In this document: positions 9,713 through 22,937 of the stretch, piece by piece
Layout: every line of letters begins with the position of its first letter
Numbering within the stretch: the first letter of the stretch is position 1
Source: Ecdyonurus torrentis
Lineage: Eukaryota; Arthropoda; Insecta; Ephemeroptera; Heptageniidae
Direction: 5' to 3'
DNA length: 64,000 bases
NCBI GenBank assembly: GCA_949318235.1
Contig: OX439134.1
Coordinates: 28,156,459 to 28,220,458, forward strand
The notes under the pieces: model-generated
What the model saw: only the letters and a program-made list of their open reading frames with translations
The model's database searches: none
Told to the model about the DNA's origin: nothing
Program-made: the position numbers and the translations under genes

Positions 9713-11005
9713 ATGGATGACACATTAAGTTCGGGCGCGGGAGCTTTGGAAGAAATTGAACAGGCTATGGCTAATCTGCATGATAGTCAGTCAACAATCG
9801 AGTTAAACGTAAGTTAACCTTTTATTATTTTTGTATTTTTAAGATAACACAATTTTTTACTCCTTGTTAAAAGATGTCACACATTATTTATTTTATTTTT
9901 TTTAATTAGGAGAGCAATGACTCGGGCCATTCTTCGGACAGTCGAATTACGTACATGTCTAATGCAACCGAGAACGATGATTATATTACTGTCAGCGATG
10001 CTGCGGAGGCGATTTTTCTTCAGGAGAACAGGCTCGCTCAGATCAGTATTCAGCGTTTACGATTAGAAAATCGACGTGAACGTCTTGCGCATGGTTACAT
10101 CCATGTGCCTCGTCTTTACCAGCCCGAGCCAGCATTATTCAACGAGACGATTGAAAACGATGACCATCTTCACGCCAATGCATTAGACTTCTTGCCTGCA
10201 CCTCCACCGTCCCCGAATATGGATCATTCATTATCGAATGACCATATTAACTTGTTGGATCAAATCCTGCAAGATGCTGCAGAGGAGGACAACTCATATG
10301 GTAATATGATCAATATTGTATCACCAAACCACGCTGAATATAATGGGAACATCGATGAGGTGCCACTCTATGATGTTTTACATTCCCCCCTTCAAAATGT
10401 CGAGTACCACGGATGGCAGCCCGAAGAATGGAGCTCTCAGCCGGAGCCAGCCAGATGCTCCACACCACAGCCTGGGCCATCCAGCAGAGACAATTACGAA
10501 CCAATTAATGTATCACCTATCACTCCAAGATTCGAAGATACACCCCGAGCCCGCCGTGAACGTAGGAGTTCGGTGATTGCATACCATAACCAGCCGAGAA
10601 ATCAAACCCCGTACTACAGACGGAGGAGCGACAGGACAAATCACAATGTAAGTTAAAACACACACACACGCACTTAAACACACACACACACACATACACA
10701 CACACACACAAACGCACACACACACACGTAAACACACACACACACGTACACACGCACACACACACACACATACACACACACAAACGAACGTATATAAAAG
10801 CTAATATTTTTTATTTATATATTTATAGGTGTGCGGTGCAGCCAGAAACTTGATAGAGGCTACAAAAGAAATTGTCCACAGCATGATGGATGTCATCCGT
10901 GAACGCCCCCAAATTCAAGACAATCTGGAGAACTTCTATGACACCATTCGATCATTGGGGATGGTTTTAGATGAGTATTCATCAGAATCCAGCAATGAGG
11001 AGTAA
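9713..11005 (+). CDS. Three-exon gene, acidic low-complexity protein of unknown family
   Basis: The exons are 9713-9808, 9910-10647 and 10829-11005, both introns in phase 0 with GTAAGT donors and TTAG/ATAG acceptors. Joined they give 336 aa ending at a TAA. An AATAAA-like site lies at about 11071. The N-terminus is acidic and Ser-rich. A heptad-like helix lies at about residues 60-90 ('LAQISIQRLRLENRRERLA'). The middle is Pro/Asn/Asp-rich and probably disordered, then comes an Arg-rich patch. Exon 3 encodes an amphipathic C-terminal helix ('NLIEATKEIVHSMMDVI') and an acidic tail. I recognise no family. It could be a host orphan gene or cargo of the neighbouring Polinton. Intact frames across three exons argue that it is, or recently was, translated. 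Confidence 0.7.
10658..10790. repeat. (CA)n-rich intronic microsatellite
   Basis: Interrupted CA/CACG repeats fill most of intron 2 of the three-exon gene. The long Cys/Val reading frames on the minus strand here are artefacts of the repeat. Confidence 0.9.
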
Positions 11006-11207
11006 TATCCCCCCCCCCCTTTTTAAAAAAAAAATTATTTCATAACATATTTTTCTCAAAGTAAAATTTTAATAAACAATATAATTCAACTCATAATATG
11101 TTCATAACTTTTATTTTAATATACAGAGATGTATATACATATACCCTTCATAGATATAAATTCTTAGACTGAGTTAAAAAATAGAATAAATTTAAAAAAA
11201 AACTTAC

Positions 11208-11233
11208 CTTTTAGTTTTTTCTCTCTCTTCCAT
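11208..11233 (-). CDS. Candidate 5' mini-exon of a leftward gene, perhaps the Polinton polymerase
   Basis: On the minus strand an ATG (11231-11233) opens 26 coding bases ending at a strong donor 'AG|GTAAGTTT' (cut after 11208). It leaves two bases of a codon. The acceptor exon at 6998 needs exactly one base to complete a codon, so the two are phase-compatible. Phase agreement alone has a one-in-three chance. The intron would be 4.2 kb and would contain the three-exon gene on the other strand, so the link is tentative. Confidence 0.3.
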
Positions 11234-11331
11234 CTTAGTTTAAAACCACAGCTCCGTTCAAACAGAAAAAAAAATCTTCTTAGAGCTCAGAACGCTTTTT
11301 ACAAATGAATAAAAAAGTTGTTGAGCTTTAG

Positions 11332-11339
11332 CTTTTATA
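11332..11339 (-). promoter_or_regulatory. TATA box for leftward transcription
   Basis: The minus strand reads 'TATAAAAG', about 100 nt upstream of the candidate mini-exon ATG. A start site would fall near 11305. In this AT-rich background a lone TATA box is weak evidence, but its position before an ATG and a consensus donor is suggestive. Confidence 0.35.
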
Positions 11340-11528
11340 CTAAAAATTCCAACGGTTATATAATAATAGTTGTCATATTTCTCCTATATATTTTTTTTTT
11401 TTTTTTTTTTATGTATATGACTATTCTTATATAATCATATAAATGTTGCAACGCAGCATTAAATCATAAAAAGGATATAAAAAAATAAATATTGGAGAAA
11501 TAAAAACCTTAAAGTTAAATATTTTATA

Positions 11529-11654
11529 TAATAATAAAAGACGCTATGTGTATATGTAAACATCAAAGAAAAAAAGACCGCAAAAATTAAAAAAAATATT
11601 TGCCTAAAAAAATATAATAGATTTATCATATACACATAGCATCTTTTATTATTA
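11529..11654. repeat. Inverted repeat, arms about 26 bp
   Basis: 'AATAAAAGACGCTATGTGTA' near 11531 recurs inverted at 11630-11654 with one or two mismatches around a 70-bp AT-rich spacer. It is probably a small MITE; no target duplication is clear. Confidence 0.55.
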
Positions 11655-11796
11655 CATAAAAATTTGGTAAAAAGCCGCCTTATATAAAAAAAAAGTTAAT
11701 AATAAAGAAAAAAGGAATTGGTAGAAAAAGGTACTATATGAAGTTATTTTATTGATGGTTACAAAATTTAATTCAATTTTACAATTATGGGTCAAG

Positions 11797-12530
11797 CCGC
11801 TTTTATCAAAGAAAAAAAAATCTATTTTGTGAATTTTTTTATATCAAGTATCGATTTTTATTTTATTCAAAAAAAGGTATACATCGGAGAGATGTAAAAA
11901 AAAAATAGTAAAAAAAATACACTTGCAGTTAAAATTCATTTAGGGGGGACAGAAGGCCATAAAACAGGTCCCCGGATACTGTACATGCCGCCTACATAAA
12001 CCGCTTTTATCAAAGAAGAAAAAAAAAACTTTCTATTTTACAAATTTTTTATATCAAGTATCCCTTTTTAATTTATTCAAAAAAAGGTATACATCGGCAA
12101 GATGTAAAAAAAAAATAGTAAAAAAAATACACTTGCAGTTAAAATTCATTTAGGGGGGACAGAAGGCCATAAAACAGGTCCCCGGCTACTGTACATGCCG
12201 CCTACATAAACCGCTTTTATCAAAGAAGAAAAAAAAAACTTTCTATTTTACAAATTTTTTATATCAAGTATCCCTTTTTAATTTATTCAAAAAAAGGTAT
12301 ACATCGGCAAGATGTAAAAAAAAAATAGTAAAAAAAATACACTTGCAGTTAAAATTCATTTAGGGGGGACAGAAGACCATAAAACAGGTCCCCGGCTACT
12401 GTCATGCCGCCTACATAACACCAGGTACACGTCGGCAAGCATAAAAAGAAGCGGTGACGATTAAAATTCACACAGGGAGATCGGTATGACATAAAACAGG
12501 TTACCGTCTAGTGTACAAGCCGCCTATAAC
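11797..12530. repeat. Tandem repeat, period about 210 bp, 3.5 copies
   Basis: Units begin 'CCGCTTTTATCAAAGAA' at 11797, 12001 and 12211, with a degraded partial copy from about 12420. Each carries an A-rich half and a GC-richer half with 'AGGGGGGACAGAAGGCCATA' and 'ACATGCCGCCTACATAA'. The second and third copies are nearly identical, so duplication was recent. Function unknown; it may mark a mobile element end. Confidence 0.85.
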
Positions 12531-13264
12531 ATCTCAATCGGCGGACAGTATGGTAAAATGGCTCCAGGCTATGAACATCAAAGAGGATAGCCGCCGATTT
12601 TGCTCCTCAACAGTTATGCTAATTTTTGACAGACTGTTATGTCATACCTGTTACTCGTTACTCTGTGCCAGAAACGGTAATATCCTTCTACTCATATATT
12701 ATAAAATACATCTAAAAAAAACTTTTTATTTTCTAAAATTGAAATTTTTTATTATAGCACTCGTTTTCTTTTTTTATTTTATTATTATTATAATTTTTTC
12801 TACTTTTTTTTATGGTAAAATTTAATCTTCAATTTTAAATGCTAATACTATAAAAAAAAAGTTTTGAGTCGTAAATTATATGCAGCATTCGAAATTGAAA
12901 TCTCAAAATTGACTAGTATATAGTTCAGAGAAACGAAATAGTAAGGAATTTTTTTTTCTATTTTTTTTTATGCTATCTGGAAAATTTCATCCCAAGATGA
13001 AACTTTTCGTTTTAAATATTCGATTCAAAAATATTTGAAAATTGGATAAAATGCAACAAATTTAATTAAAAACAACAACTAAACTTTGATATATTTTTAT
13101 TGTTGTATACTTTTTTTCTTATACATAAAACTCGTTAAAAAAAATACATATATTTTTATGAATTTACGTATAAAACTATATGGCAATACATTGTTTGAGT
13201 AATCACTAATCACGCTTGAAATATTAAATTATAATCAGCTTATATAAAAATTAATCGTACTCGT
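12531..13264. other. AT-rich non-coding DNA
   Basis: Between the tandem repeat and the next MITE I see only AT-rich sequence and short chance frames. A 104-codon frame at 12511-12825 dissolves into Phe/Ile/Lys-rich translation of AT runs and is not supported as a gene. Confidence 0.4.
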
Positions 13265-13583
13265 ATAAGGGTGTATGCGCATGACTTCATATTTAATGCG
13301 CTTGGAGGCCATACTGGAGTAGTGTACAACATTGCTCAGCATATATAGGACAAACTTCATTTAAACCAAATTTTTCTGAGAAATGCGTTAATTTTTCTAT
13401 TATTATTTTTCTCACATACTTGAGATACTAATTCAATATATTTACAGCATCAATGCTCTCAAAAATATTGTATAATGTGTTTTTAAACTGGCAAAATGTG
13501 TTATTTTCCTATATCACCCATGTTATTGAGTTATCCAACTTGGCGTCCACTTTAACATGCATGCATACTGCATACACCCTATA
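13265..13583. mobile_element. MITE family 2 (copy 1)
   Basis: Ends are 'AAGGGTGTATGCGCATGACT' and 'GCATACTGCATACACCCTAT'. The interior shares 'GCAAAATGTGTTATTTTCC' and 'GCTCAGCATATATAGGACAA' with copies at 21680 and 28500, partly inverted. A non-coding palindromic transposon; superfamily unknown. Confidence 0.7.
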
Positions 13584-14765
13584 ACTAAAAGTTTGAATTC
13601 ATTTTGAATATTATTGATATTTTTTTTTAAAGTATATAATAATATAATTAAAAACAACGATATGTATAATATAGCATTCTTCTTATTTCCATAATATACA
13701 AATTATGTAAACTACTTTACACCAAATCAGATATTGAATATTGAAACTAAATTAAGGTTGAAAGTGTTGATTAAGCTGTTTTTTGTTATCCTATATAAAC
13801 ATATGGTCCATATTACTTTCTCCATTTACATTTTAATATACAGTAGGTAACAGATATGAAGAAAGAAAAAACCTCTAATGTTTTATAATGACCAACTTGA
13901 AGTGATTAAATACTCATTACGAGTTGCAATACTTGTTTTATATTTTTAATTTTAAATATATATTTATATCCTGATACGCAAATGAGAAAGTCGTCTACCT
14001 TATTTAGTATTCAAAAAGTATTTTATAACAATTAGGTTCTTTAAGATAAGAAGAAAAAAAATGCATTTTCATCAAGAGAACTCGATTTTTTTGTTTTAAT
14101 TTATTCAGAATTTGTAGAGCACTGGAGGTATATTTTTAACTTTTTTCTTTTTACGTCGAGAAGTGATACAAATTGTCTGGCATTAGCAATTCTTATAACA
14201 TGTTGTATCATAATAGGTCAATATAGGATTGTGTAAAAAAAAATAAAAAATAATAATAATAAAATATATTTAAAAAAAAAATTCTATTGTTTTTTAAACC
14301 TTAAATCTTACAATTTTATTAAAACTATTAATTATTATAAATTTTAAATTAACTAAAAAAATGCTCTTTAAAAATGCAAAAATATATAATTTTACTTTAA
14401 TACCTCAATGTTATATTAAAAAAAAAAATAAATAAAAATAATTTTTTTTTTCATTGTTTGTATATTGTTATATTATAATAAGAATGTAAGAAAATGAAGT
14501 TAATGTAATTAATACGACTGTAAATCATATATCATTGATTACTCTATGTGATCTATGTATATTTTATTCAGATGTTAAACTGATATATTTTTTTAATGAT
14601 ACTTTATTATATTATAAAGTTAAAAATGACGAATATTTAAAAATCATAAAATAACAGCAATAACTGGCAGTGCCAAATAAATAAAACTATTTAAAGACTT
14701 ATTCACATGGTGTTATATTTTTAACGTGGACAACGTAATAAAAACCATTACCTGAATTGCCATGT
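13584..14765. other. AT-rich non-coding DNA
   Basis: No gene, RNA or organised repeat recognised. It may lie in the first intron of the Ig-form Ror transcript or upstream of that gene. Confidence 0.4.
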
Positions 14766-15107
14766 AATGAGGAAAACTAAAAAAATTTAAGGGGTAATTT
14801 TACTGTGTAATATTCTAAAAACATCGTCCTGAATCGATATAGATATGTGAATTTCTAATTTTTGAGTTCATTTAATATTTTTAATTAATTTATGAAAGTC
14901 GCGAAATGACGTCACGGTAGGTAACCTTTTCTTATGCCCAAATGCATAAATTACCGTCATTTTTTGATTTTCAAAAAAAAAAAAAAAAAAAAATACTTAT
15001 ACTGAACTCAAAAATTAGAGATTTGCGTATATCTATCGATTCAGGACAGTGTCCTCTTTTAGAATATAAAATAAAATTACGCCCCATATTTTTCTTCCTC
15101 ATTATAT
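14766..15107. mobile_element. MITE family 3 (copy 1)
   Basis: A long palindrome. 'TAATGAGGAAAAC' and 'CCTGAATCGATATAGATATG' on the left match inverted sequence on the right, around a centre with 'GACGTCACGGTAGGTAAC'. Related copies lie at 22471 and 41295. Confidence 0.7.
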
Positions 15108-17402
15108 CACAATAAGCTCTGCGTAAGTTACTGAAAAAACAAAAAAGTTGTTTCTTTTAAGTAAACAAAAAAATTTTTAATATCCTATTATTTAAATTTA
15201 TATCGATGACTATATTTTACATTCTTTGCACCCACATAATATAATGTTTATACTTCTCTTTGCTTAGAAATAAACACCAATAATTGTCAAAAATCATACA
15301 ATATTGTGTCGATATTCATATAAAACAAAGAGTATTATATACAAGTAAAAAGATATGTGTATGTATATATATCATCTCGATCGTAAAGCAAGTTCGTGTT
15401 ACTACGATGCTATAAAATAAATCGTTCCGACATAATCTCCAAGTTGAGACAATATTGGTTGACCATACACTCAGACATTTGATACTTTAACTTACTTACC
15501 TTTAGAAACTTGTCACGTATTTTTATATATAATAAAATCAAACATAGAATTATAAATCTCAAAATGGTTCAAAATCATATATTTATTTATACTAAAAAAT
15601 TTAATGTAAATTTCCATTGATATATTTTGTAATTAAAGTTTATTTTATTTACTTTAATGATATGATTTTGAGCTTTATAGTTTTAATATGGTGACGCCTG
15701 GATTATTGTACGCCCCCGTATACATATACTCTCATCTCATCCCACCCTCGTTTTCACGACCGCAGAGCTTGTTACAGACGAAACAACAGGTTTTATACAT
15801 AAATAAATATTCTGTAATATGTAAAGCAAGGTATTGGTGTATTGCAAGGTGCATGCATATTGCATACATATATACGATTATTAAAGTTTTGATGTCATTT
15901 TCAAGCTAACTTTTCTTTATTCTAAAAATTTAACCCCTTAAAATACTAAGATGGTAAACTACGATTTTTAAAACGCTTGATATACCATATCAGCTCGCAT
16001 ACACACATACATTTATTCGTATTACACAATATACTGTATATTGATCGGCCAGTTTTTGATTGACCATCGATTTTTTTTAATGGAATTTTTGTTGTTATAG
16101 CAATATAATTAAAAAAAAATTGAGCTCATAAAATAAAATGCTATATTAAAAATATATATTTTTCAGGCTGTGGCTTTACAATATATAAAAATACATTCAT
16201 ATGGGTTTGAAGATAACTCAATCTCCAACTAATCATTGTTTCATTAATATACTTATATATATATTTTTTAAATGGACCACTTTAATTGCAATCAATGAAC
16301 TACTTAAAATAAATTTACACATTCGGAAAAAAATTCGATGTTATAAATATATTAAAACAATTTTTAAAAAACTCTCAACGTAAGTGATCCATTAAAAGAT
16401 TGAGCGTTTTTTATTTAAAAACAATATTATATTTTAATATAGTTGTGAAAGAATTAACCCAATATAGTTTATGGATTTTGTTTATTCCCATTGAATTTCA
16501 ATTTTATGTGATTCTTTTTTAATTAATCGGGTTTATTTGTTTAAATTAACAGTCCAAATATAGACATGACTTACGCACTTTTAAAGCTTTGATAATAATT
16601 TTTAGTCATTCGAGTCATTCGAGGAAGCTGCATGAAGAGAAAAAGGAATATCATTGAATTTTTAAATTTACAATGCTATGATTATAATACAGATTTTTTC
16701 TTTGTTTATTCAATTATATATTTTAACGTTTTGAATAATAAAAAATAATTATATATAACTTATTTTTATGCTTGCAGAAAAAAAAAATCTAGTTTTATTG
16801 AAAGTAATTGTATTTGTGCTGAATACAACATTTTTAAACTTTTATTTTTTAAGCTCTATTTATTGGAATAAATTTTTTGAAAACTTGTATATGGTAAATT
16901 TATATTAAATATATAAGGTACATTTTTATTCCAAGTTTCTTTACAAATTTCTCTTATATAAAAGATTAAGTTTAGTTAACAATACAGTCTGAAAGAGTCC
17001 ATAGAAAAGAAGGGAAAAAAATCTTTCTTCGTTATTGGGGAGCATTTTTCTATTTCTATACATAAAGTTGGATCAATAAGAAATCAATATACAATATATA
17101 GGAATAGAAAGCCAAGAACTGGATGTTAGTTTGAAATAGAAGTGAAAATAATTGTGAGAATTCTTGTACTTTTATAAAAGTCAAATAGTATTTTATAAAG
17201 AAATTTAATTTTTGCGTTTTACAATATAACATTGATCAATACAGTATAGCCATGGCCTTTCACAATATATTTTTTATTGTTTGTTATTATTATAGACGTA
17301 CAATGTATATTTTATAAGTATACTTTAATTTTGATTTACGTATAAACCTCATACCCATTATAAATTTAATACCTAAAAAAGTTTAGTATATGCTTTTAAA
17401 AC
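15108..17402. other. Non-coding DNA, 15.1-17.4 kb
   Basis: AT-rich sequence with no supported gene. A frame at 15688-15909 starts at a plausible ATG but has no signal peptide, family similarity or convincing splice junction. Confidence 0.4.
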
Positions 17403-17683
17403 TTAAAGCCATAGAACACATAAAACAACATGTGCATTTTAACGAATAAACACGAATGGGATCTTCAAAACTGATGTCAATTTTTACTAGAATGTTAATG
17501 TAGCCCCACGAGCGAGCGTACAGTAAAGTATGCGATTTGCGTGACTATTCATGTTTCTGACGTCAGAAACATGAAAAAATTAGTGAAAAAATGTTGTGCG
17601 ACAAACTAAAGTTATTTATGTAAGTCCTATCAAGTGTTTTGTGATATAAATGCTTATGTTTTCTTCTGGTCTATTCCTTTCAG
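17403..17683. mobile_element. TTAA-bounded MITE, family 4 (copy 1)
   Basis: Begins 'TTAAAGCCATAGAACACATA' and ends 'TTCTTCTGGTCTATTCCTTT', the inverse of 'AAAGGAATAGACCAGA'. It is in the opposite orientation to the copies at 29652 and 32751. The interior has 'TTTCTGACGTCAGAAACATG' and 'GTTAATGTAGCCCCACGAGC'. Confidence 0.75.
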
Positions 17684-18026
17684 TATTGACTGATACTGTT
17701 AATAAATGGATAAAATGATGATAAAATAAGTTGTTTTTCCTCCTATCTTTTTCTTGTGCACAATGGGCATATTACGACGGTCTAATATTTTCAACTCTCA
17801 TATTTTGTTTTTGTTTGGATATTTGAAAAGGGCCAAAACTATACTATTTAAATTTATTTAGCATGGTTTGAATTTGATAATGGTTCTTACCGGTGGTGAC
17901 TTAGCACCAATCAGAGGCGCATTATACGCTTATGGGGAGAAACACGTTTGTTTTTTGAGAAAAATACTGCACTGTTTGCGGAAAATTTTAAATGTGGGAT
18001 ACGAATATAAAGAAAGCATTACGTAG

Positions 18027-18032
<6 letters not shown>

Positions 18033-18068
<36 letters not shown>

Positions 18069-18164
18069 CAAACATGATTACATTACAAAAACAAGTGACT
18101 CACCACCCACACTCTTCACTCCCAAAGTGCATCACTGGCGTCAGAATGACAATGCAATTATACT

Positions 18165-18260
<96 letters not shown>
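18033..18260. repeat. (CT)n and (CA)n microsatellites
   Basis: A pure CT run lies at 18033-18062. A CA run with a single T interruption covers about 18163-18260. Thr/His frames across it are artefacts. Confidence 0.95.
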
Positions 18261-18262
<2 letters not shown>

Positions 18263-18891
18263 CATACTTGACAAATCAAATGCATTTCCCCAATAATAAT
18301 ATTAAAAATAATCCGTTCTGATTTATACCAACAAAATTAACAACACCGGATATGTCACTCATCATTAATTAACTTTAATTAATAAAATTATTTCATTTTT
18401 TTTTAACCCTTATAATGTGGGATGGATAAAATTGTGTTCTTAATTTTCTTATGGTATCACAAATATGAAGAGGCTTCATTGATTTGATTAAAAACATTAC
18501 ACATACGATTAAAATTTGATACGTTACTAAAGCAGTCTACGTTCAAACAGTCTTGAATTTTTTGTCTGCATTTTGTTATCTTTGAAAAATATGGATATTT
18601 CAGTAAAATATTAATATCTTAAGATAAACGTCTGCATGCAATATTTATTTTAATTTATTTTCTTTTGTAAGTGAAACCGTTACAAGTTTCACGATGTTGT
18701 TGTTGTTGTTTTCTTCCTTCAAAATATTACTCTATAGTCTATACCCTTTTGAATTTCTGGAAGAAAAACTAAATTAAAGTGTAAAGAATGAGCTGCTTGA
18801 ATTTTCTCAATCGTCATTGTTAAAAATATCATTATTAAAAACATTTTAAAAGTTTTTTTAGTATATAGTTATATAATTATTTTTTATTAGT

Positions 18892-18932
<41 letters not shown>

Positions 18933-19783
18933 AAACCTTTTATAAAAAGGGCTCAATTATATTTTAAGTAATATTCATACACTTGCTTAAAATATTGATG
19001 TATTGATCATGCATCGATTGTCAATTACGCAAGCGTCCTTTTATATTGAATCTTTTATCTTCAAAAGTGTAAAAATGAAGTGTTATAATATATAGTGCAA
19101 ATGCGCTCAGAATTTTTTTACAATATTAAGATAAATTTAATGGTTTGTAAAAATTTACAATTTTTATATGCAGTTTGCAGTATTTATTTACTAATTCATT
19201 CATTGATTGGTTGATTGATTCGTTTTACCTCATACATATAATACAATAATCCTCCTGATTCGATGTATGGATATAATATAGAATATTACGAAATACGAAA
19301 TACTTTTCTTCTTTAATGGGCATTACCACTTAGTAATTATTTAAATATTTATAGGTTAGATTATTAAAATAAAAACATATACGTAAAAGCAGTGATTGCA
19401 CAAATTATTTGAACATTTTTAGTCTCAGTTTAGTTTATTGTTAACCAAAAACAGACAATTTTACTAGCCCAATACATTGTTCATTAATTATAATTTATAA
19501 TATTATACAAATATCCCATAAAGAACAAAATGTGTTCCAACAGTGTTCCATGGATCACACTTGGAATACACTTAAAATGTAAAAGGATCATAATAAATAT
19601 ATCTATGTTAAAAAAAAAATGAAAAAAAAATGGTATTCTCAAATATTGCTAATACAGTATAGTTCCTGTTTTACCAAAGAAAAGAAAATTAAGGGTTTCT
19701 CTGATTAACCCCACGCCGCCTGTGATTGGTAACTTCGCTACACCAGTAAGTTCCATGTAGAAAATTACAACAACAACAACAGC

Positions 19784-19827
<44 letters not shown>

Positions 19828-21679
19828 AAGTTTAAAAATAAAATTTTTACGTGCATAATATTCCGAGGACAATACACATAATACATGACTGAACATATAA
19901 CTGGCTTCTTTATACGTCTATTCTGATACTTTTCTTTTACTATAACAATAAAAATTGAAAGAAATACATCTCATATGAATAAAACGTGAAAGGTATTCGT
20001 ATTACCGTAAAAAGTTATGTAACTTGGTCGTCAATAAAATACCTATGTGCACAATAACAACAGGTTACATATAGATGCGTGCAAGCGTGGATAAAATTTC
20101 CTCTCTGTTTTTTTTTTTATATTTATTGTCAACCCTTTTTTGTCTTTATATTGTTTTATATATTTTTATACCGACAATTTTTCATTCATTGGTCCAAAAT
20201 GCTCTTTTTATTATTATTATATTATGCTTTCCGTTTTTATGTTTTATAATATAAAAGTATCAACTATAAATTTTACTTTATATCTCAATATATTTTTTAT
20301 AGTAATTTTATTTTCAATTTTTCATCGTTGTAATTTTTTTTTTTCTCTTTCAAAAAATTACATTATACTTAAATACGTTACAAAACAATTTTTATTACGT
20401 TATTAAACGATTTTTTTTTCTAATTTATTACCACAATTTTTTTTATGATCGATTTTCGTTTTATAACATAATACGATTTTTTATGTATATGTCACAGAAA
20501 GAAAATGATGGCTTAAAATATTTTATAAAAATCCAATCATCCATGCATTTTAAGATTTATCCTATACCTGGATCATAATTAGGTCCAAGGATGAAATATG
20601 TATTGCATAATATTATATTTGATAAAGCTTTATTTTTTTTATCAATTAATTTTTTCTAAGAAAAAGCAAATTACTTATTTTAATGTTAGTTTGAAAATGA
20701 ATATTCTTTTTACATTTTATATGGCATTATTTTATAATATGATAGAATTATCATGTTATAAGTATATATTTGCAGTTAAATTGTATAACTTACAAAACAA
20801 CAACAACAACAACAAAACGTTCAATGCTATTAAAAAAATCTGAGTAGTAGTAAAAAAATTGAGCTCTTTCAGAAAATGCAAGTTGTTGTTGTTGTTGTTA
20901 TTGTTTTTAATCATCTTACAATTTGAACCTATATAATTCTAGACTTACATAAAAAAAAAAAAATTATGGTTGCAAACTTAGTAATTAAATTGTTGACTCA
21001 ATGCTATCCTTATGAAAAAAAAAAAAAAAGAAAAAGAAAAAAAAAAAAAAAGAATGATTTTGCAACAATGAAAAACAATCTAATGCAAGTTATAAAATTT
21101 TGACTTTTTTGCTTGAAAACCTAACAATTTTCTGTGTCTATAATTATCGTTCATTTTAACTCGTATACTTTAAACAGAAATACAGATATACATATGACTT
21201 ATAGAACCACATTTTGTGTATATATATAAGGTTAATTTATTTATATTACATATATAATACCAGACTCTGTACATATACTTACGCATGCATATAAACTGTG
21301 TAAATTAAACATACTTTAAGTTAGTCATAAAAAGCTTTTTATTGTCGCTGCAGATGATAATTCTTCGGCACGATGCTTTGTCAAAGAGATATATACACAG
21401 CCTACTTTGTTCTCTCTCTCTCTCCACTAATTGTGTATACTCTTCACTTAAACATATAGCAAGATTTAGGATATCTTCATGATATTAAACATAAAAGTCA
21501 TACCAAAACCAAGTAAAATACATGATGATAACATTTATAAAATCTAAATTTAATGATGCATTCGTACTAATTTTTATCTTATAATTTATATAGAGCAAAA
21601 AGAAGTAATAAAAAATATAAGAGAAAGGGCGTTGATGAGAATTTATTTATTTTGTAAATGTTAAAGTAAGATATTTTCA
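18261..21679. other. Non-coding DNA with simple repeats
   Basis: Holds (TC)n at 18895-18931, (CAA)n at 19769-19827, shorter (CAA)n at 20794-20814, (GTT)n at 20884-20899 and A-rich tracts at 21014-21052. No gene is supported. Confidence 0.5.
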
Positions 21680-22048
21680 TATAGGGTGCTTGCATTCATA
21701 TACAAGTCGACGCCATATATGAGCACTGAATCACATACACCTAACAACATATAGAATAACATAGCATATAGAATAACATAGCATATAGAATGGATAAATG
21801 ACATATTTTGCCAGTTTAAAAATACTTAGCAATATTTTTGAGAGCATTGATGCTGTAAACAGGTTGAATTAGATTTTTAAGTTTGCGAGAAAAATAATAA
21901 ATTCTCCAAATAAATCAACTAATTATCCAAAGAAAATGGCCAAAACCACGTTTATCCTATATGCTGAGCATTGTTATTCATTGCTCTAGTATAATATGGT
22001 GTTAAAGCGCATTCAGTATACATGACGTCATGCGCATACACCCTATAT
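21680..22048. mobile_element. MITE family 2 (copy 2)
   Basis: Terminates in 'GACGTCATGCGCATACACCC' and opens with 'ATAGGGTGCTTGCATTCATA'. Shares 'TTTTGCCAGTTTAAAAATAC' and 'GAGCATTGATGCTGTAAACA' with copy 3. An internal tandem 'CATAGCATATAGAATAA' is present. Confidence 0.7.
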
Positions 22049-22470
22049 AGTTCAAGCAAATTTCAGGCAAGAAATTTAGTTGCTGCGTTTTTTTTTTTTT
22101 TTTTAATTATTATTTGATTGCAACGTTAGGAAAATGATAATTAATTTTGAGGTTACAGTTCAGTTTCGCGGAAGCCAAATTAAAATATTTTGCTTCTGGA
22201 AAGCATAATCTGTGTTGTATGTTGTATGTAACGCCCATGTAGTAAATAATTAGGTTTTAACTTTATGAATATAATAATAAAAGAAGCTTATGTTATTAAC
22301 TGACTTTAAATTTTAAAACATACAGTAGTAATTAAAATGCACTTTATTATAGTACTGTACTGTGTTGTGCAGGTGACAATGTTAATGCATAATTTTTGCT
22401 TTATATGTAGATGAATCTGCCATTGTCTCCTAAATAATACGTTAGGAAAGTGAAGTTACATGAGCTATGC

Positions 22471-22783
22471 CAGTGAGGAAAATAATAATAATAATAAAAT
22501 AGGGGGGGGGGGGGTATTTTACAAGAGAACATCGTCTGAATCGATAAATATACGAATTTCTTATTTTTGAGTAATTTTAATCCATTTTTGCAAAGCGAGA
22601 AAATCCGGTTGGAAACTTTTACCTATGCCGTCTATACATGCATAAGTTACCGACTGTGACGTCACTTTATGATTTTCAAAATTTAATTAAAAATACTTAA
22701 TGAACTCAAAAATTAGAAATAAATAGATTTCTTTTTTATGCAGAGTAAAATGAGACCCTAAAAATTTGGGTGTTCCTCATCTC
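22471..22783. mobile_element. MITE family 3 (copy 2), worn
   Basis: 'CATCGTCTGAATCGATAAAT' and 'CATAAGTTACCGACTGTGAC' match copy 1. The right arm is degraded. A run of 12 Gs sits in the left arm. Confidence 0.6.
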
Positions 22784-22805
22784 ATTGTATTTTATATTAT
22801 GTTAC

Positions 22806-22937
<132 letters not shown>

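Noticed and set aside
10513..10783. Cys/Val-rich minus-strand frames
   Set aside because: They read through the CA microsatellite and the antisense of exon 2 of the three-exon gene.
15688..15909. Possible Ror signal-peptide exon
   Set aside because: No hydrophobic signal core, and no donor leaving phase 2 as required by the exon at 23153.
18074..18271. Thr/His repeat protein
   Set aside because: Translation of a CA microsatellite.
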